Part shown: positions 9,365-18,678 of the stretch, piece by piece
Layout of the letters: each line of letters opens with the position of its first letter
How positions within the stretch are numbered: the stretch's first letter is position 1
Assembly (NCBI RefSeq): GCF_003837865.1
Contig: NZ_RQIS01000007.1
Location: 1-64,000, forward strand
DNA length: 64,000 bases
Source of the DNA: Paraburkholderia dinghuensis
Lineage (GTDB): Bacteria > Pseudomonadota > Gammaproteobacteria > Burkholderiales > Burkholderiaceae
Reading direction: 5' to 3'
The notes under the pieces: generated by a model
Told to the model about the DNA's origin: nothing
Databases searched by the model: none
What the model saw: only the letters and a program-made list of their open reading frames with translations
Made by a program: the position numbers and the translations under genes

Positions 9365-10360
9365 TTACAGGTCGAGCACGACGCGGCCGCTCTTGCAGCG
9401 CGACACGCACACCTGCATGACCTTGCCGCTCGCCTTGTCCGCGTCGGACAGGTACGTGTCGCGGTGATCGATCTCGCCGCTCGCGACCTGGACCGTGCAC
9501 AGCCCGCAATAACCAGAGCGGCAGTCGTACATGACGTCGGTGCCGTTTTCGATGAGCGTGTCGAGCAGCGATTTGTCGGCGGGCACCGTGAGCAGCTTGC
9601 CCGACGACTTGAGTTCGACTTCGAACGCAGTGTCCCCTTCCTGCGGGGTGGCCTCGGTGAACAGTTCGTAGTGCAGATCGCACTCATGCCAGCCGCGCTT
9701 GCGCGCACTCGCGAGCACGGCGTCGATCATCCCCGCCGGGCCGCACACGTAGATCGGCTGGTTCACCTGCGCGTCGTCGAGCAGCGCGTCGATGGACAGG
9801 CGCGTGGCCGCGTCGTCGTCGGCGTGCAGCACGAGACGCTCGCCCGCGAGCTTGCGCAGTTCCTCGACGTACGGCAGTGCGTCGCGCGTGCGGCCGCTCA
9901 AATGCAGTTCGTAGTCGCGTTGCTGCGCGGCGAGTTCGGCGGCCATCGACGCCATCGGCGTGATCCCGATGCCGCCCGCGATGAGCAGCACGCGCGGGGG
10001 CGCGGCGAGCGGGAAGTGATTGACGGGCGCGCGCGCGTTGAGCGTCGCGCCGACCTCGAGGGCGTGCATGTGGCGCGAGCCGCCACGCCCGTCGTCTTCC
10101 AGCCGGATGCCGAGCCGGTACGCAGGTACGCCATCGCGCGGATCGACGGACGCGTCCAGATTGATGAGCGAGTACGATCGCCATTGCGGCACGCCGCCCG
10201 CGCTCGCGGGAATCTCGATCTGGAGGTGCGCGCCCGGCTCGTAGCCGGGCAACGGTGCGCCGTCCGCCGCTTCGAGCATGAACGACTTGATCAGCGAAGT
10301 CGTCGTGTCGACCGCGGCGACGCGCAGCGTGAGCAACAAGGGGGCAAGCATCGAAGTCAT
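9365..10360 (-). CDS. PDR/VanB-type oxygenase reductase
   Basis: 331 aa electron-transfer protein in the domain order of phthalate dioxygenase reductase: an FMN/FAD-binding barrel (RSYSLIN), an NAD-binding domain (LLIAGGIGITPM and CGPAGMIDAV), and a C-terminal plant-type [2Fe-2S] domain with CRSGYCGLC and a last Cys near the C-terminus. It passes electrons from NAD(P)H to the Rieske oxygenase encoded 6 bp upstream. This pairing is that of class IA oxygenases and VanAB-type aromatic O-demethylases. Confidence 0.93.
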   Translation of the reverse strand: MTSMLAPLLLTLRVAAVDTTTSLIKSFMLEAADGAPLPGYEPGAHLQIEIPASAGGVPQWRSYSLINLDASVDPRDGVPAYRLGIRLEDDGRGGSRHMHALEVGATLNARAPVNHFPLAAPPRVLLIAGGIGITPMASMAAELAAQQRDYELHLSGRTRDALPYVEELRKLAGERLVLHADDDAATRLSIDALLDDAQVNQPIYVCGPAGMIDAVLASARKRGWHECDLHYELFTEATPQEGDTAFEVELKSSGKLLTVPADKSLLDTLIENGTDVMYDCRSGYCGLCTVQVASGEIDHRDTYLSDADKASGKVMQVCVSRCKSGRVVLDL

Positions 10361-10366
10361 TCCCGG

Positions 10367-11605
10367 TTACGCGTTTTCGGTCAGGACGCGCCAGTCGGTG
10401 CCGGTCGGCAATACGCCGCCGATCGACACCGCGCGCGCGTAGTCGAGCTCGGGGTTGTCGGCGAGCGTGGGCGTCTTGCCGGCCATGAACTCGCGCGCCG
10501 ACTTGAGCAGCAGCGCACGCACGCGCAGCACCGCGCCGTCGGCGGAGCAGAGCTGTTCGGTGGTGCGGTCCGCAATCGGGCCCTGTCCGAGGAACATCGC
10601 GAAGTCTTCCGTCCCGAGGTGCTGGTAGAAGCCCGTCGCGTGGCCGCGCTTCATCAGATCGCGGTTCTGGCCGAAGTTCTCGGCACGCGTGCCCGGCGGC
10701 AGCGGCGGGAAGTTCCACACGTCCGGCGTCGCCGACATGACGGTCATGCCGAGCTTGCGCGTTGGGTTGAAGTGCACGAACCATGCGCGGTGCGTGACGT
10801 CGTCGACCGGCGTCGAGAAGAACACCGTGCTCGGGCTGTTCGCATCGGGCGCGCAGATGATGCCGTACCACGGCATCACAAAGTTGTTCACGCGCGCATA
10901 GGTCTTGCCATCGGGCAGATCGCGCAGCGCGGCATAGCGATAGCCGTACGGACGGTCCTCGAATTCGAGGCGCGGCGCGAGCGCCTTCGTCATGTGCATG
11001 CGCTCATTGCCGCCGCCCGCGGTGATCTGCGTGGTCGATTCGTGCAGTACGCCAACGTGCGACGAATCCATCGACGCTTCCACGCCCTGCACCCAGTTCG
11101 TCGGCACTTCGACGCTCGTCACCGAGCGCTGTTCGGCGGGGAGGTTCGTGAACGGCAGGTCGGGGAAGCGCGGCGGCGTCTCACCCTTGCCGAGCCACAC
11201 CCAGACGATGCCGCCGCGTTCCTCGACGCGGTACTGGCTCGTCTTCACGCGCTTGCAGAACTGCTCCTGGTCGCCGACCTGGTTCGGCGCTTCGACGACC
11301 TTGCCCGCGACGTCGATCTTCCAGCCGTGATAGATGCAGCGCAGGCCGTTGTCCTCGTTGCGCGCGACCATCATCGACGTTCCGCGGTGCGGGCAGCGCT
11401 CGTCGATCACGCCGGCGTGGCCGTCGGTGCCGCGAAACGCCACGTAGTCGGTGCCGAGCAGGCGCACGAGCACGGGCGCGCCGTCCGCGACGAGCTTCAC
11501 CGAGGGCACGGCCGGAATCCAGTAGTGCTGGCGGATCATTTCGCCCATCGGCGCGCCGTTGTCGACGCGCGTGAGCAGGACGTTGTCTTCAGCGGTCATC
11601 GCCAT
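10367..11605 (-). CDS. Rieske oxygenase, single-component alpha type
   Basis: 412 aa. The Rieske [2Fe-2S] ligands are Cys71, His73, Cys90 and His93 (CPH and CIYH). The mononuclear iron site lies in EASMDSSHVGVLHE, the DxxHxxxxH form. The family resembles phthalate 4,5-dioxygenase and related alpha-only oxygenases, so no beta subunit is expected. The ATG at 11605 is preceded by AAAGGAG at 7 nt; the longer frame to 12082 runs over the amidohydrolase gene and is rejected. Possible reactions include ring dihydroxylation or aryl ether O-demethylation; the LigJ/LigK/DesZ-like neighbours favour a methoxylated or hydroxylated aromatic. Confidence 0.92.
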   Translation of the reverse strand: MAMTAEDNVLLTRVDNGAPMGEMIRQHYWIPAVPSVKLVADGAPVLVRLLGTDYVAFRGTDGHAGVIDERCPHRGTSMMVARNEDNGLRCIYHGWKIDVAGKVVEAPNQVGDQEQFCKRVKTSQYRVEERGGIVWVWLGKGETPPRFPDLPFTNLPAEQRSVTSVEVPTNWVQGVEASMDSSHVGVLHESTTQITAGGGNERMHMTKALAPRLEFEDRPYGYRYAALRDLPDGKTYARVNNFVMPWYGIICAPDANSPSTVFFSTPVDDVTHRAWFVHFNPTRKLGMTVMSATPDVWNFPPLPPGTRAENFGQNRDLMKRGHATGFYQHLGTEDFAMFLGQGPIADRTTEQLCSADGAVLRVRALLLKSAREFMAGKTPTLADNPELDYARAVSIGGVLPTGTDWRVLTENA

Positions 11606-11607
11606 GA

Positions 11608-12612
11608 TCACGCTCCTTTGTAGTTGCGGAACGCGCGCGTGTAGACGCGTGTGCAGTTGCATTCGAAGATGTTCTTGCGCTGCTCTTCGGTCAGCCACTC
11701 GATGCTGTCGATCACCGGCTTCATGTCGTCGTAGTCGCGGCCCGTAACGGGATCGCGCGCGCTGCCCGTACCCGGCTTTTCGGTGCCGAACAGCACGTTG
11801 TCGGTGCCCGCCACCTTCAGCAGCAGTTCGATCGAATCCTTCGAGTAATTGCAGGTGTCGAAGTAGAGCTTTTTCAGTTGTTCGTCGAACGTCACCGGGC
11901 TGTTGCGGCGCACGGACCACGAACGGAAACGGCCCATCTGGTAGGGGATCGCGCCGCCGCCGTGCGCGACGACGATTTTCAGATTCGGGAATTTCTCGAA
12001 CACCTTCGATTCGAGCAGCGAAATGACCGCGATGTTTTCTTCGTTGATGAACTTCAGTGTGTACGACTCGCGCGGATTGCAACTGCCGGCCGAGTGGATC
12101 AGCGCGGGCACGTCGAGTTCGGTCATCGCTTCGTAGAGCGGATACCAGAACGGGTCGCCGAGACCGGCCGGCGCGGGGCCTTCACCTTCGGTCGGGTCCG
12201 GATTCAGCAGCGTGCCGACGAAGCCCAGTTCGTTCACGCAACGTTTCAGTTCGGCGACGCACTTCTCGGCCGGCGATTCATTCATGTGTTGCGGCAGGCC
12301 CGCCACGCCGCGGAAACGGTCCGGGAACATGTCGACGAAGCGCTTGATCAGGTCGTTGCAGTGACGCGTCCACAGTTCGGTCACGCGCGCCGGCTTTACC
12401 GAGTGCATCTGCAGGTACGGGCGCGGCGAGATGAACTGGATATCGGTGCCGACTGCGTCCATGCTGCGCACGAGTTCCTCGGCCTGCTTGCGCACTGCCT
12501 CGTCGGGGATGTTCGGGTTCGTCGACGGGTTGGCGCGGCCGCCGACCAGTTCCGCCATGTAGCGGAAGCTTTGCGGAGGCATGACGACGTGGGCGTGGGA
12601 ATCGATGATCAT
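11608..12612 (-). CDS. LigJ-like amidohydrolase (4-oxalomesaconate hydratase-like)
   Basis: 334 aa protein of the amidohydrolase superfamily (ACMSD/LigJ branch). The N-terminal metal motif is DSHAHV, with later ligands in PALIHSAG, VVAHGGG and a C-terminal LFGTEKPG that replaces the usual LFGSE/D motif. The segments CVNELGFVGTLLNPDP and HGGGAIPYQMGRFR look very like those of LigJ, which hydrates 4-oxalomesaconate in the protocatechuate 4,5-cleavage and gallate pathways. Decarboxylase activity (gamma-resorcylate type) is an alternative. It lies directly upstream of the Rieske oxygenase in the leftward operon. Confidence 0.85.
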   Translation of the reverse strand: MIIDSHAHVVMPPQSFRYMAELVGGRANPSTNPNIPDEAVRKQAEELVRSMDAVGTDIQFISPRPYLQMHSVKPARVTELWTRHCNDLIKRFVDMFPDRFRGVAGLPQHMNESPAEKCVAELKRCVNELGFVGTLLNPDPTEGEGPAPAGLGDPFWYPLYEAMTELDVPALIHSAGSCNPRESYTLKFINEENIAVISLLESKVFEKFPNLKIVVAHGGGAIPYQMGRFRSWSVRRNSPVTFDEQLKKLYFDTCNYSKDSIELLLKVAGTDNVLFGTEKPGTGSARDPVTGRDYDDMKPVIDSIEWLTEEQRKNIFECNCTRVYTRAFRNYKGA

Positions 12613-12668
12613 GGTTGAGCCTTGGGTATCGTGACGGGGATGTTCAGTGATGCGATCGATCGCGCCGT

Positions 12669-13046
12669 TCAGGCGATGACCGCGAGGGTTTCCAGTTGCA
12701 GCGCCATGCCGTGCTGAAGGTCGTGCACGACGATGTGGCGCGCCGGCCGTTGCGCCGGGTCAGGCCAGAAGGCGAGCCAGTGCGCGTTGATGTATTCGCG
12801 CACCGAATCGTCCTTGACGTAGATGGTGAGCTTCACTACGTCGGCGAGCGTCGCGCCTCCGGCATCGAGAAAGTGCTTGAGGTTGTCGAACGCGAGGCGG
12901 GCCTGGTCGGCGGGGACGGCGGCGAGCTTGCCGGTTGCCGGGTCCTTGCCGGCGATCGCCGACGAGCACAGCACATTGGCGACGCGCGCGCCCACAGGGA
13001 TCGGGGCATTGTGCGCGAGGCCGGGGACGTCGATGGAGCGGGGCAT
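12669..13046 (-). CDS. RidA-family (YjgF/YER057c) protein
   Basis: 125 aa. The start at 13046 is fixed by GGAGGAGA just upstream. The family core is seen in VLCSSAIAGKDPATGKL, the QARLAFDNLKHFLDAGG helix and KLTIYVKD. RidA proteins hydrolyse enamines/imines, and relatives in aromatic pathways deaminate 2-aminomuconate. The Arg of the deaminase site is not obvious at its usual C-terminal place (PARHIVVHDL is the nearest), so the exact activity is open. It is the second gene of the leftward operon, between the GntR regulator and the LigJ-like gene. Confidence 0.85.
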   Translation of the reverse strand: MPRSIDVPGLAHNAPIPVGARVANVLCSSAIAGKDPATGKLAAVPADQARLAFDNLKHFLDAGGATLADVVKLTIYVKDDSVREYINAHWLAFWPDPAQRPARHIVVHDLQHGMALQLETLAVIA

Positions 13047-13072
13047 GGAGTCTCCTCCGTATCTAGGTTTGT

Positions 13073-13834
13073 TCAGGACGGCCTGGAATCGCGATCCACG
13101 CCGAAATCGAAAAAGTGGCGCGGCACGGCCGCGAGGAATTCGGAAAAGCCGGTGGTGCCGGCGGGTACGTGACGCAGCATCACCTCGGCGGCTTTCTTTT
13201 CGTCGCCGGCCTGGATCGCGCGGGCGATCTCGAAGTGCTCCTGCAGCGAGCGGCTGATCTGGCTGCGGTTGCGGAAGTCGGCGACGCGATAGCGCTCCGA
13301 CTGGCGGCGCGCTGCGCGGATCTGGTCGGCGAGGCATTCGTTGCGGCTGCCGTCGTAGATCGTGTTGTGGAAGAGCGCGTTGGCGCGCGCATACTCGGTG
13401 GCGTCACCCTCTACTGCAGCCTGCTGGCAGGCAATCAGCGCGCGGTCGAGCGCTTCGTGCAAGTCATCGCTCGCGCGGCGGGCGCAAAAGCGCGCGCAGA
13501 GCGCTTCCAGTTCGCCGATGTATTCGAGCATCGAGCGAACCTTTGCGATCGACAGACGTGACACGGCAACGCCCTGACGCGGCGAGATCACGACGAGATC
13601 GCGCGCGGCCAGATGCTGCAGCGCCTCGCGTACCGGCGTGCGGGACACGTTGAAACGTGCCGCGAGCGCGCGTTCGTCGATCGGCGTGCCCGGTGCGAGG
13701 ACGCCGGTCTCGATCTCCGCCTGCAGCGTCTCGCGGATGTCGTTCGCAAGGCTCGCGCGCATGCGCGGCGCCGCTGCCGGCAGATCGGTCGTTTCGCTGT
13801 CGCGCTCGACGGAAAGGTCGTCTACAGGTTTCAT
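13073..13834 (-). CDS. GntR-family regulator, FCD type
   Basis: 253 aa. The winged helix contains DERALAARFNVSRTPVREALQHLAA and is followed by an FCD helical domain (NALFHNTIYDGSRNECLADQ). It is the first gene of the leftward catabolic operon and is divergent from the acyl-CoA ligase operon, so it is the obvious local regulator of both. It is closely similar in the DNA-binding part to the regulator at 6308, so the two may share operators. Ligand is probably a pathway acid or CoA thioester, by analogy with other FCD proteins. Confidence 0.92.
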   Translation of the reverse strand: MKPVDDLSVERDSETTDLPAAAPRMRASLANDIRETLQAEIETGVLAPGTPIDERALAARFNVSRTPVREALQHLAARDLVVISPRQGVAVSRLSIAKVRSMLEYIGELEALCARFCARRASDDLHEALDRALIACQQAAVEGDATEYARANALFHNTIYDGSRNECLADQIRAARRQSERYRVADFRNRSQISRSLQEHFEIARAIQAGDEKKAAEVMLRHVPAGTTGFSEFLAAVPRHFFDFGVDRDSRPS

Positions 13835-13866
13835 GGAAGGCGGGGTTAGTGTTCTGATGGCTTAAA

Positions 13867-14108
13867 TATACCAATGTGGCTTGCTGGTATTCAATAGCGG
13901 GTTTTTCTTATGCGCAGGTTTTGGGCTGGGCAGGAGCTCGCCATTTCCGACTAATATGTTGTAAATCAATTGGATATCGGCGATATATACATTCGCCAAG
14001 CCGGAGATAGGGGAAAACGCTAACCGCAAAAATTGGCCTCTGGTGTATTGAGAACCAGCTTCTGGTATGCCAGAATGCTCCTCATTCGACGTGATCCTGG
14101 TATGCCAG
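13867..14108. promoter_or_regulatory. Divergent promoter with repeated TGGTAT/ATACCA dyads
   Basis: The gap between the GntR gene and the acyl-CoA ligase gene has several related sites. The dyad CTGGTATGCCAG occurs twice, at 14062-14073 and 14097-14108, exactly 35 bp apart. Half-sites ATACCA (13868-13873) and TGGTAT (13885-13890) lie near the regulator's own start, and CTGGT...ACCAG flanks 14040-14058. The likely role is binding of the FCD regulator(s), controlling both operons. No experimental support; the pattern is directly visible. Confidence 0.6.
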
Positions 14109-14147
14109 CGCCGGGGTCCCTATCAAGTCAAGAAGAGGCAAGATCCG

Positions 14148-16298
14148 ATGAGTCAGTCATTACCCGATACCGCAGGCGTCCAGTCTGTGGAGCGAGTCCT
14201 CAAGCCGAAATCGATTGCGATCGTCGGCGCTTCCGCCGACCCGCGTGCGTTCGGCAATTTCGTGCTGCAAAACCTCGAACGGTTTGCTTACGCTGGTGAG
14301 ATCCACCTCGTTTCGCGCAGCAGCCAGGAAATCAACGGCCATCCGTGTGTCAACAGCGTCGAGGCATTGCCCAGGGGCATCGATCTGGCGGTGCTCTGCA
14401 TTCCGGAAGCGGGCGTGCTCGATACGGTGCGCACGCTCGGTACGCTGGGCGCGGGTGCCGCGGTGATCTTCGCGTCGGGCTATGCCGAAGCCGGTGATGA
14501 AGGCCGTGCCAAACAGGAAGAACTGGCGCGTGTGGCCGCCGAGGGTGGTGTTGCGCTGATCGGCCCGAACTGCATGGGGTTCACCAACTTTGAAGCCGGC
14601 GTGCCGGTGACGTTCGAGGCGGTCAACCCGTACCCGGCCGGCGGACGCCGCGGCGTGGGCGTGGTGGCGCAGAGCGGCGCGATGGCCGCTAACCTGCGGG
14701 ACGCCTTCATGGGCCGCGGCCAGCCGCTCACAGCCACGGTGTCGACCGGCAACGAGGCCAACCTCGGTATCGAGGACTATCTGGCGTGGTTCGTCGCCGA
14801 TCCGCAGACGAGCGCGATCGCGGTCTATGCCGAGCAGATCCGCCGTCCGCAGTTGTTCCTGCAACTGGCGCGCGAAGCGCGCGCGGCCGGCAAGCCCATT
14901 GTGATGCTGATGCCGGGCAAGAGCGCCCGCGCCCGCGAAGCGGCGCAGTCGCATACGGGCGCGCTGGCCGGCGACCACGCCACCGCAAGCGTGCTGCTCT
15001 CGCGCGAAGGCGTGGTGGTGGTCGATTCGCTTGACGAACTGTTCGATACAACGACGATTCTGGCGCGTTTCCCGGTGCCGCCCGCAGCCGGTACGGCCGT
15101 GATGACGGCCTCGGGCGCAGTCAAGAACATCACGCTCGATTTTGCCGAGGATATCGGCCTCGTGCTGCCGACCCTGACCGAGCCGACCATCAAGAAGCTG
15201 ACCGATCTGCTGCCCGACTACGCGGTGGCCGACAACCCACTCGACTACACCACGATCGGTGTGCGCAATCCGGGTCTGATTGGCGAACTGATCGATACCG
15301 TGCTCGCCGATCCGAATATCGGCAGCCTCGTGCTGTCGATCATGGGCGGTCCGTCGATCGCGCAGCGCGACAAGGCCGACCACCTGGTGCCGGCGCTCGC
15401 GCGCGCCACCAAGCCGGCTGTGCTCGCCGTGATGGGCGACAACAACCAGCTCGAAGATTTCTTCACCGACGCGATTGCGGCGAGCGGCGTGCCGTTCTTC
15501 CGTTCTCCTGATCGTGCGCTGCGTGCCTGCGCTCGTGTGACCTCCTACGGTGAATCGCTGGCCCGCGCGGAGCGTGCCCGCAAGGACGAGCCGAAACCGA
15601 TCCCCCTGCCGGGCGCGGTGCCGGCCAACGGCATCTTCGCCGAATACCAGGGCAAGGGCTGGCTCGCGGCTGCCGGTCTGCCGGTGCCGAAGGGCGGCCT
15701 CGCCACCTCGATCGACGAGGCGCTGAAGATTGCCGGCGACATCGGCTATCCGGTCGTGCTGAAGGCGCAGGCAAGCGAATTGCCGCACAAGAGCGACGTG
15801 GGCGGCGTGGTGGTGGGTCTCGCCGATGCGGCCGCGCTGCGAGCCGGCTGGGACAAGCTGCACGCGAGCGTGTCGTCGCATCGTCCCGAACTGAAACTCG
15901 ACGGCGCGCTCGTCGAAGCGATGGGCCCGCGCGGTCTGGAACTCGTGGTCGGCGCGAAGCGCGACGCGGACTGGGGCCCGGTGGTGCTGGTCGGCCTCGG
16001 CGGCATCTTCATCGAAGTGCTGAAGGACGTGCGCCTCATTCCGGCTGACATGGCCGAGGCGGACATTGTCGTCGAACTCGGTCGTCTCAAGGCCGCTGCG
16101 ATGCTGCAGGGCGTGCGCGGTGCAGCCGGTGTCGACGTGCGGGCCGTTGCGAAGGCCGTGGCCGCTATCGGCGACCAGATGCGCGCCAACCCGGAGATCA
16201 CCGAAATCGACGTGAATCCGCTGGTCGCCTATCCGGATCGCGTGCTGGCGCTCGACGCACTGGTCGTGTGCGGCGCGCAGGGTCCGGCGCATCACTGA
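14148..16298 (+). CDS. Acyl-CoA synthetase, NDP-forming
   Basis: 716 aa ligase of the ADP-forming acetyl-CoA synthetase superfamily. The order is a CoA-binding Rossmann domain (SIAIVGASADPRAFG), two succinyl-CoA-ligase-like domains with the phosphohistidine loop around SHTGALAGDH, and a C-terminal ATP-grasp domain (VVLKAQASELPHKSDVGGV). Feruloyl-CoA synthetase FerA of Sphingobium belongs to this superfamily. The start at 14148 follows GAAGAGG; the upstream frame from 14067 would translate the operator repeats. First gene of the rightward operon; it should activate the pathway acid to its CoA thioester. Confidence 0.92.
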   Translation: MSQSLPDTAGVQSVERVLKPKSIAIVGASADPRAFGNFVLQNLERFAYAGEIHLVSRSSQEINGHPCVNSVEALPRGIDLAVLCIPEAGVLDTVRTLGTLGAGAAVIFASGYAEAGDEGRAKQEELARVAAEGGVALIGPNCMGFTNFEAGVPVTFEAVNPYPAGGRRGVGVVAQSGAMAANLRDAFMGRGQPLTATVSTGNEANLGIEDYLAWFVADPQTSAIAVYAEQIRRPQLFLQLAREARAAGKPIVMLMPGKSARAREAAQSHTGALAGDHATASVLLSREGVVVVDSLDELFDTTTILARFPVPPAAGTAVMTASGAVKNITLDFAEDIGLVLPTLTEPTIKKLTDLLPDYAVADNPLDYTTIGVRNPGLIGELIDTVLADPNIGSLVLSIMGGPSIAQRDKADHLVPALARATKPAVLAVMGDNNQLEDFFTDAIAASGVPFFRSPDRALRACARVTSYGESLARAERARKDEPKPIPLPGAVPANGIFAEYQGKGWLAAAGLPVPKGGLATSIDEALKIAGDIGYPVVLKAQASELPHKSDVGGVVVGLADAAALRAGWDKLHASVSSHRPELKLDGALVEAMGPRGLELVVGAKRDADWGPVVLVGLGGIFIEVLKDVRLIPADMAEADIVVELGRLKAAAMLQGVRGAAGVDVRAVAKAVAAIGDQMRANPEITEIDVNPLVAYPDRVLALDALVVCGAQGPAHH

Positions 16299-16326
16299 AT
16301 ACTGCAGAGAGAGGGGACACAAAAAT

Positions 16327-17508
16327 ATGAAGCTCGAATTCTCCGCAGAGGATCAGGCTTTCCGCGCCGAAGTGCGCGAGTTCGTGAAGAACAACCTGTC
16401 GCCGCGCCTCAAACGCAAGGTCGAACTCGGCCTGCGCATCGAGCGCGAGGACTACGTCGAGTGGTACACCAGACTGTACGAGAAGGGGTGGATCACGCCG
16501 TCGTGGCCGAAGGAGCACGGCGGTCCGGGCTGGACGCACGTGCAGCGCTATATCTTCGACGAGGAGACGCTGCTGGGCGGCGCCCCGCGTATCGTCGCGA
16601 GCGGCATCAACATGCTCGGACCGGTGCTCAACGCGTTTGGCACACCTGAGCAAAAAGCCAGATACATTCCGGCCATCCGCCGCAGCGAAACCTGGTGGGC
16701 GCAGGGCTTTTCGGAGCCGGGCGCGGGTTCGGACCTCGCTTCGGTGCGCACCACGGCCGTGCTCGATGGGGATCACTTCGTCGTCAATGGCCACAAGGTG
16801 TGGACTTCTTACGCTCACTGGTGCGACATGATGTTCGCGCTCGTGCGCACCGATCCGGCCGCCAAGCCCCAGGAAGGCATCTCGTTCCTGCTGATCGACA
16901 TGCATGCACCGGGCGTGGAAATCCGTCCGATCAAGATGCTCGAGGGCGGCACCGATCTCAACGAGGTCTACCTCGACAACGTGCGTGTGCCGAAGGAGAA
17001 CCTCGTCGGCGAGCTCAACAAGGGCTGGACTTACGGCAAGTATCTGCTCGGCCACGAGCGCACCGGCATCGCGGGCATCGGGTCCTGCAAGCAGCAGCTC
17101 GCGCGCGCCAGGCATCTCGCGAAGCAGCAGGGCCTGGACAACGATCCGCTGCTTCAGTCGCGCATTAGTCGCTTCGAGGTCGAACTGATGGCGCTCGAAT
17201 TCACGGGCCTGCGCATGCTTAGCGCGAATCAGGCTAGCCGCGTGCCGGCCGTCGAGGCGCCGATGCTCAAGGTGCGCGGCACCGAACTGCGTCAGGGCAT
17301 CTATGCACTCCTGACCGAAATCGCCGGTCCATACGCGTTGCCGTTCGACGAGCAGGCGATGCAGGACGAGTCCGGCTACGAAGGTCCGAGTCCCGATGAG
17401 CTGATCGCAGTCGCGGCGAACTATTTCGACGCACGCAAGGTGTCGATCTACGGCGGGACCAACGAAGTGCAGCGCAATCTGATCAGCCGCGCGTTCTTCA
17501 ATGCCTGA
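16327..17508 (+). CDS. Acyl-CoA dehydrogenase, subunit 1
   Basis: 393 aa FAD enzyme. Conserved segments include WAQGFSEPGAGSDLASVRT (FAD/substrate binding), NGHKVWTSYAH and C-terminal IYGGTNEVQRNLISRAFF. The RBS is GAGAGAGGGGA. It is followed 21 bp downstream by a second, divergent acyl-CoA dehydrogenase. Such tandem pairs commonly form alpha2beta2 enzymes acting on bulky CoA esters (for example the steroid side-chain FadE pairs). It introduces the 2,3-double bond before the hydratase step. Confidence 0.92.
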   Translation: MKLEFSAEDQAFRAEVREFVKNNLSPRLKRKVELGLRIEREDYVEWYTRLYEKGWITPSWPKEHGGPGWTHVQRYIFDEETLLGGAPRIVASGINMLGPVLNAFGTPEQKARYIPAIRRSETWWAQGFSEPGAGSDLASVRTTAVLDGDHFVVNGHKVWTSYAHWCDMMFALVRTDPAAKPQEGISFLLIDMHAPGVEIRPIKMLEGGTDLNEVYLDNVRVPKENLVGELNKGWTYGKYLLGHERTGIAGIGSCKQQLARARHLAKQQGLDNDPLLQSRISRFEVELMALEFTGLRMLSANQASRVPAVEAPMLKVRGTELRQGIYALLTEIAGPYALPFDEQAMQDESGYEGPSPDELIAVAANYFDARKVSIYGGTNEVQRNLISRAFFNA

Positions 17509-17529
17509 TTCGGAACACGGAATACGAAC

Positions 17530-18678
17530 ATGGATTTTTCTCTGACTGAAGACCACGTCGCGCTGCAGGATGCGGTACGCCGCTTCTGCGATGGCGAATA
17601 TCCCGCGCATCTGCGGGGCAATGCGGAAGACCCGGCGCTTGCGTCGCTGCGCCGCAAGGGGCTGGCCGAACTCGGCGTGACGGGCCTGACGATCGACGAC
17701 GAGCATGGCGGCAGCGGCTATGGCGCCGTGGAGACGATGCTGGTGGCGCAGGAACTTGGCCGCGCGCTGGGCGGCGCGGGCTGGCTCGCGAGCGGCCTGC
17801 CTGCTGCGGCGCTGATCGGCGCGGCCGGCAGCGATGCGCAAAAGGACGCGTGGCTGGCGGATGTCGCCGCTGGCGAGAAGGTGCTGGCGTTCGCGGTCGG
17901 CGAGGCCGACGCGCGTTATGACACGGCGCGTATTGCGGTCTCGGCGACCGAAACCGGCGATGGCTGGAAGATCAGCGGCACCAAGACCATCGTGTTCGAC
18001 GCCGCCATCGCCGATGCATTCGTGGTGGCAGTGCGTACCTCGGGGCAGCGCGGCGACGAGCAGGGTCTGTCGCTGTTCCTCGTGGACGCGAAGACGCCGG
18101 GCATCAGCCTGCGCCACTTCGAAACGATCGACGCACGCGAGGCCGCGCACGTCGCGTTCAAGGACGTGGCCGTGAGCAACGCCGACCTGATCGGCGAAGC
18201 GGGTCAGTCATACGAACTGATTGAAGCCGCACTCGACCGTGCGAACGCCGCGCTGGTCGCGGAGTCGGTCGGCGCACTCGAAGCGTTGCTCGATCACACC
18301 GCCGAGCACCTGAAGACGCGCACCCAGTTCGGTGCGCCGCTCGCCAAATTTCAGGGCCTCCAGCACCGCATCGCCGACATGTTGATTTCGCTCGAGCAGA
18401 GCAAGTCGATGGCCTGCGCCGCTGCGATGGCCATCGACGAGAACGATGCCAGGCGTCGCCGCCGCTTTGTCTCGGCCGCAAAGGCCTATGTCGGCGATGC
18501 CTGCCGCACCGCGGGCGAATGGGGTATCCAGTTGCACGGCGGCATGGGCATGACCGAGGAATGCCGCGCGGGCCATTACGCCAAGCGCATGTTCGCGATC
18601 AACATGAGCTACGGCGATGCCAGCTGGCATCTGCAGCGCTTCACAGAGCAACGTCTTGCGCAACGGGAGGCCGCATGA
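17530..18678 (+). CDS. Acyl-CoA dehydrogenase, subunit 2
   Basis: 382 aa, distantly related to the preceding dehydrogenase. The C-terminal half is normal (QFGAPLAKFQGLQHRIADM, IQLHGGMGMTEE), while the central FAD/acyl region is less conserved (DARYDTARIAVS). This asymmetry is expected if it is the partner subunit of a heteromeric enzyme. Its stop overlaps the start of the thiolase gene (ATGA), which indicates translational coupling. Confidence 0.9.
   Translation: MDFSLTEDHVALQDAVRRFCDGEYPAHLRGNAEDPALASLRRKGLAELGVTGLTIDDEHGGSGYGAVETMLVAQELGRALGGAGWLASGLPAAALIGAAGSDAQKDAWLADVAAGEKVLAFAVGEADARYDTARIAVSATETGDGWKISGTKTIVFDAAIADAFVVAVRTSGQRGDEQGLSLFLVDAKTPGISLRHFETIDAREAAHVAFKDVAVSNADLIGEAGQSYELIEAALDRANAALVAESVGALEALLDHTAEHLKTRTQFGAPLAKFQGLQHRIADMLISLEQSKSMACAAAMAIDENDARRRRRFVSAAKAYVGDACRTAGEWGIQLHGGMGMTEECRAGHYAKRMFAINMSYGDASWHLQRFTEQRLAQREAA

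Noticed and set aside
8279..11623. Very long rightward open frame (over 1100 codons) opposite the leftward operon
   Set aside because: It is antisense to four well-recognised genes, its composition is rich in Arg, Ala, Val, Asp and His as expected for the shadow of high-GC coding DNA, and no family motif is visible.
14160..16322. 720-codon leftward frame opposite the acyl-CoA ligase
   Set aside because: Same type of high-GC shadow; the sense frame has complete domain signatures.
16198..18150. 650-codon leftward frame opposite the acyl-CoA dehydrogenases
   Set aside because: Antisense to two clear enzymes; no recognisable fold or RBS.
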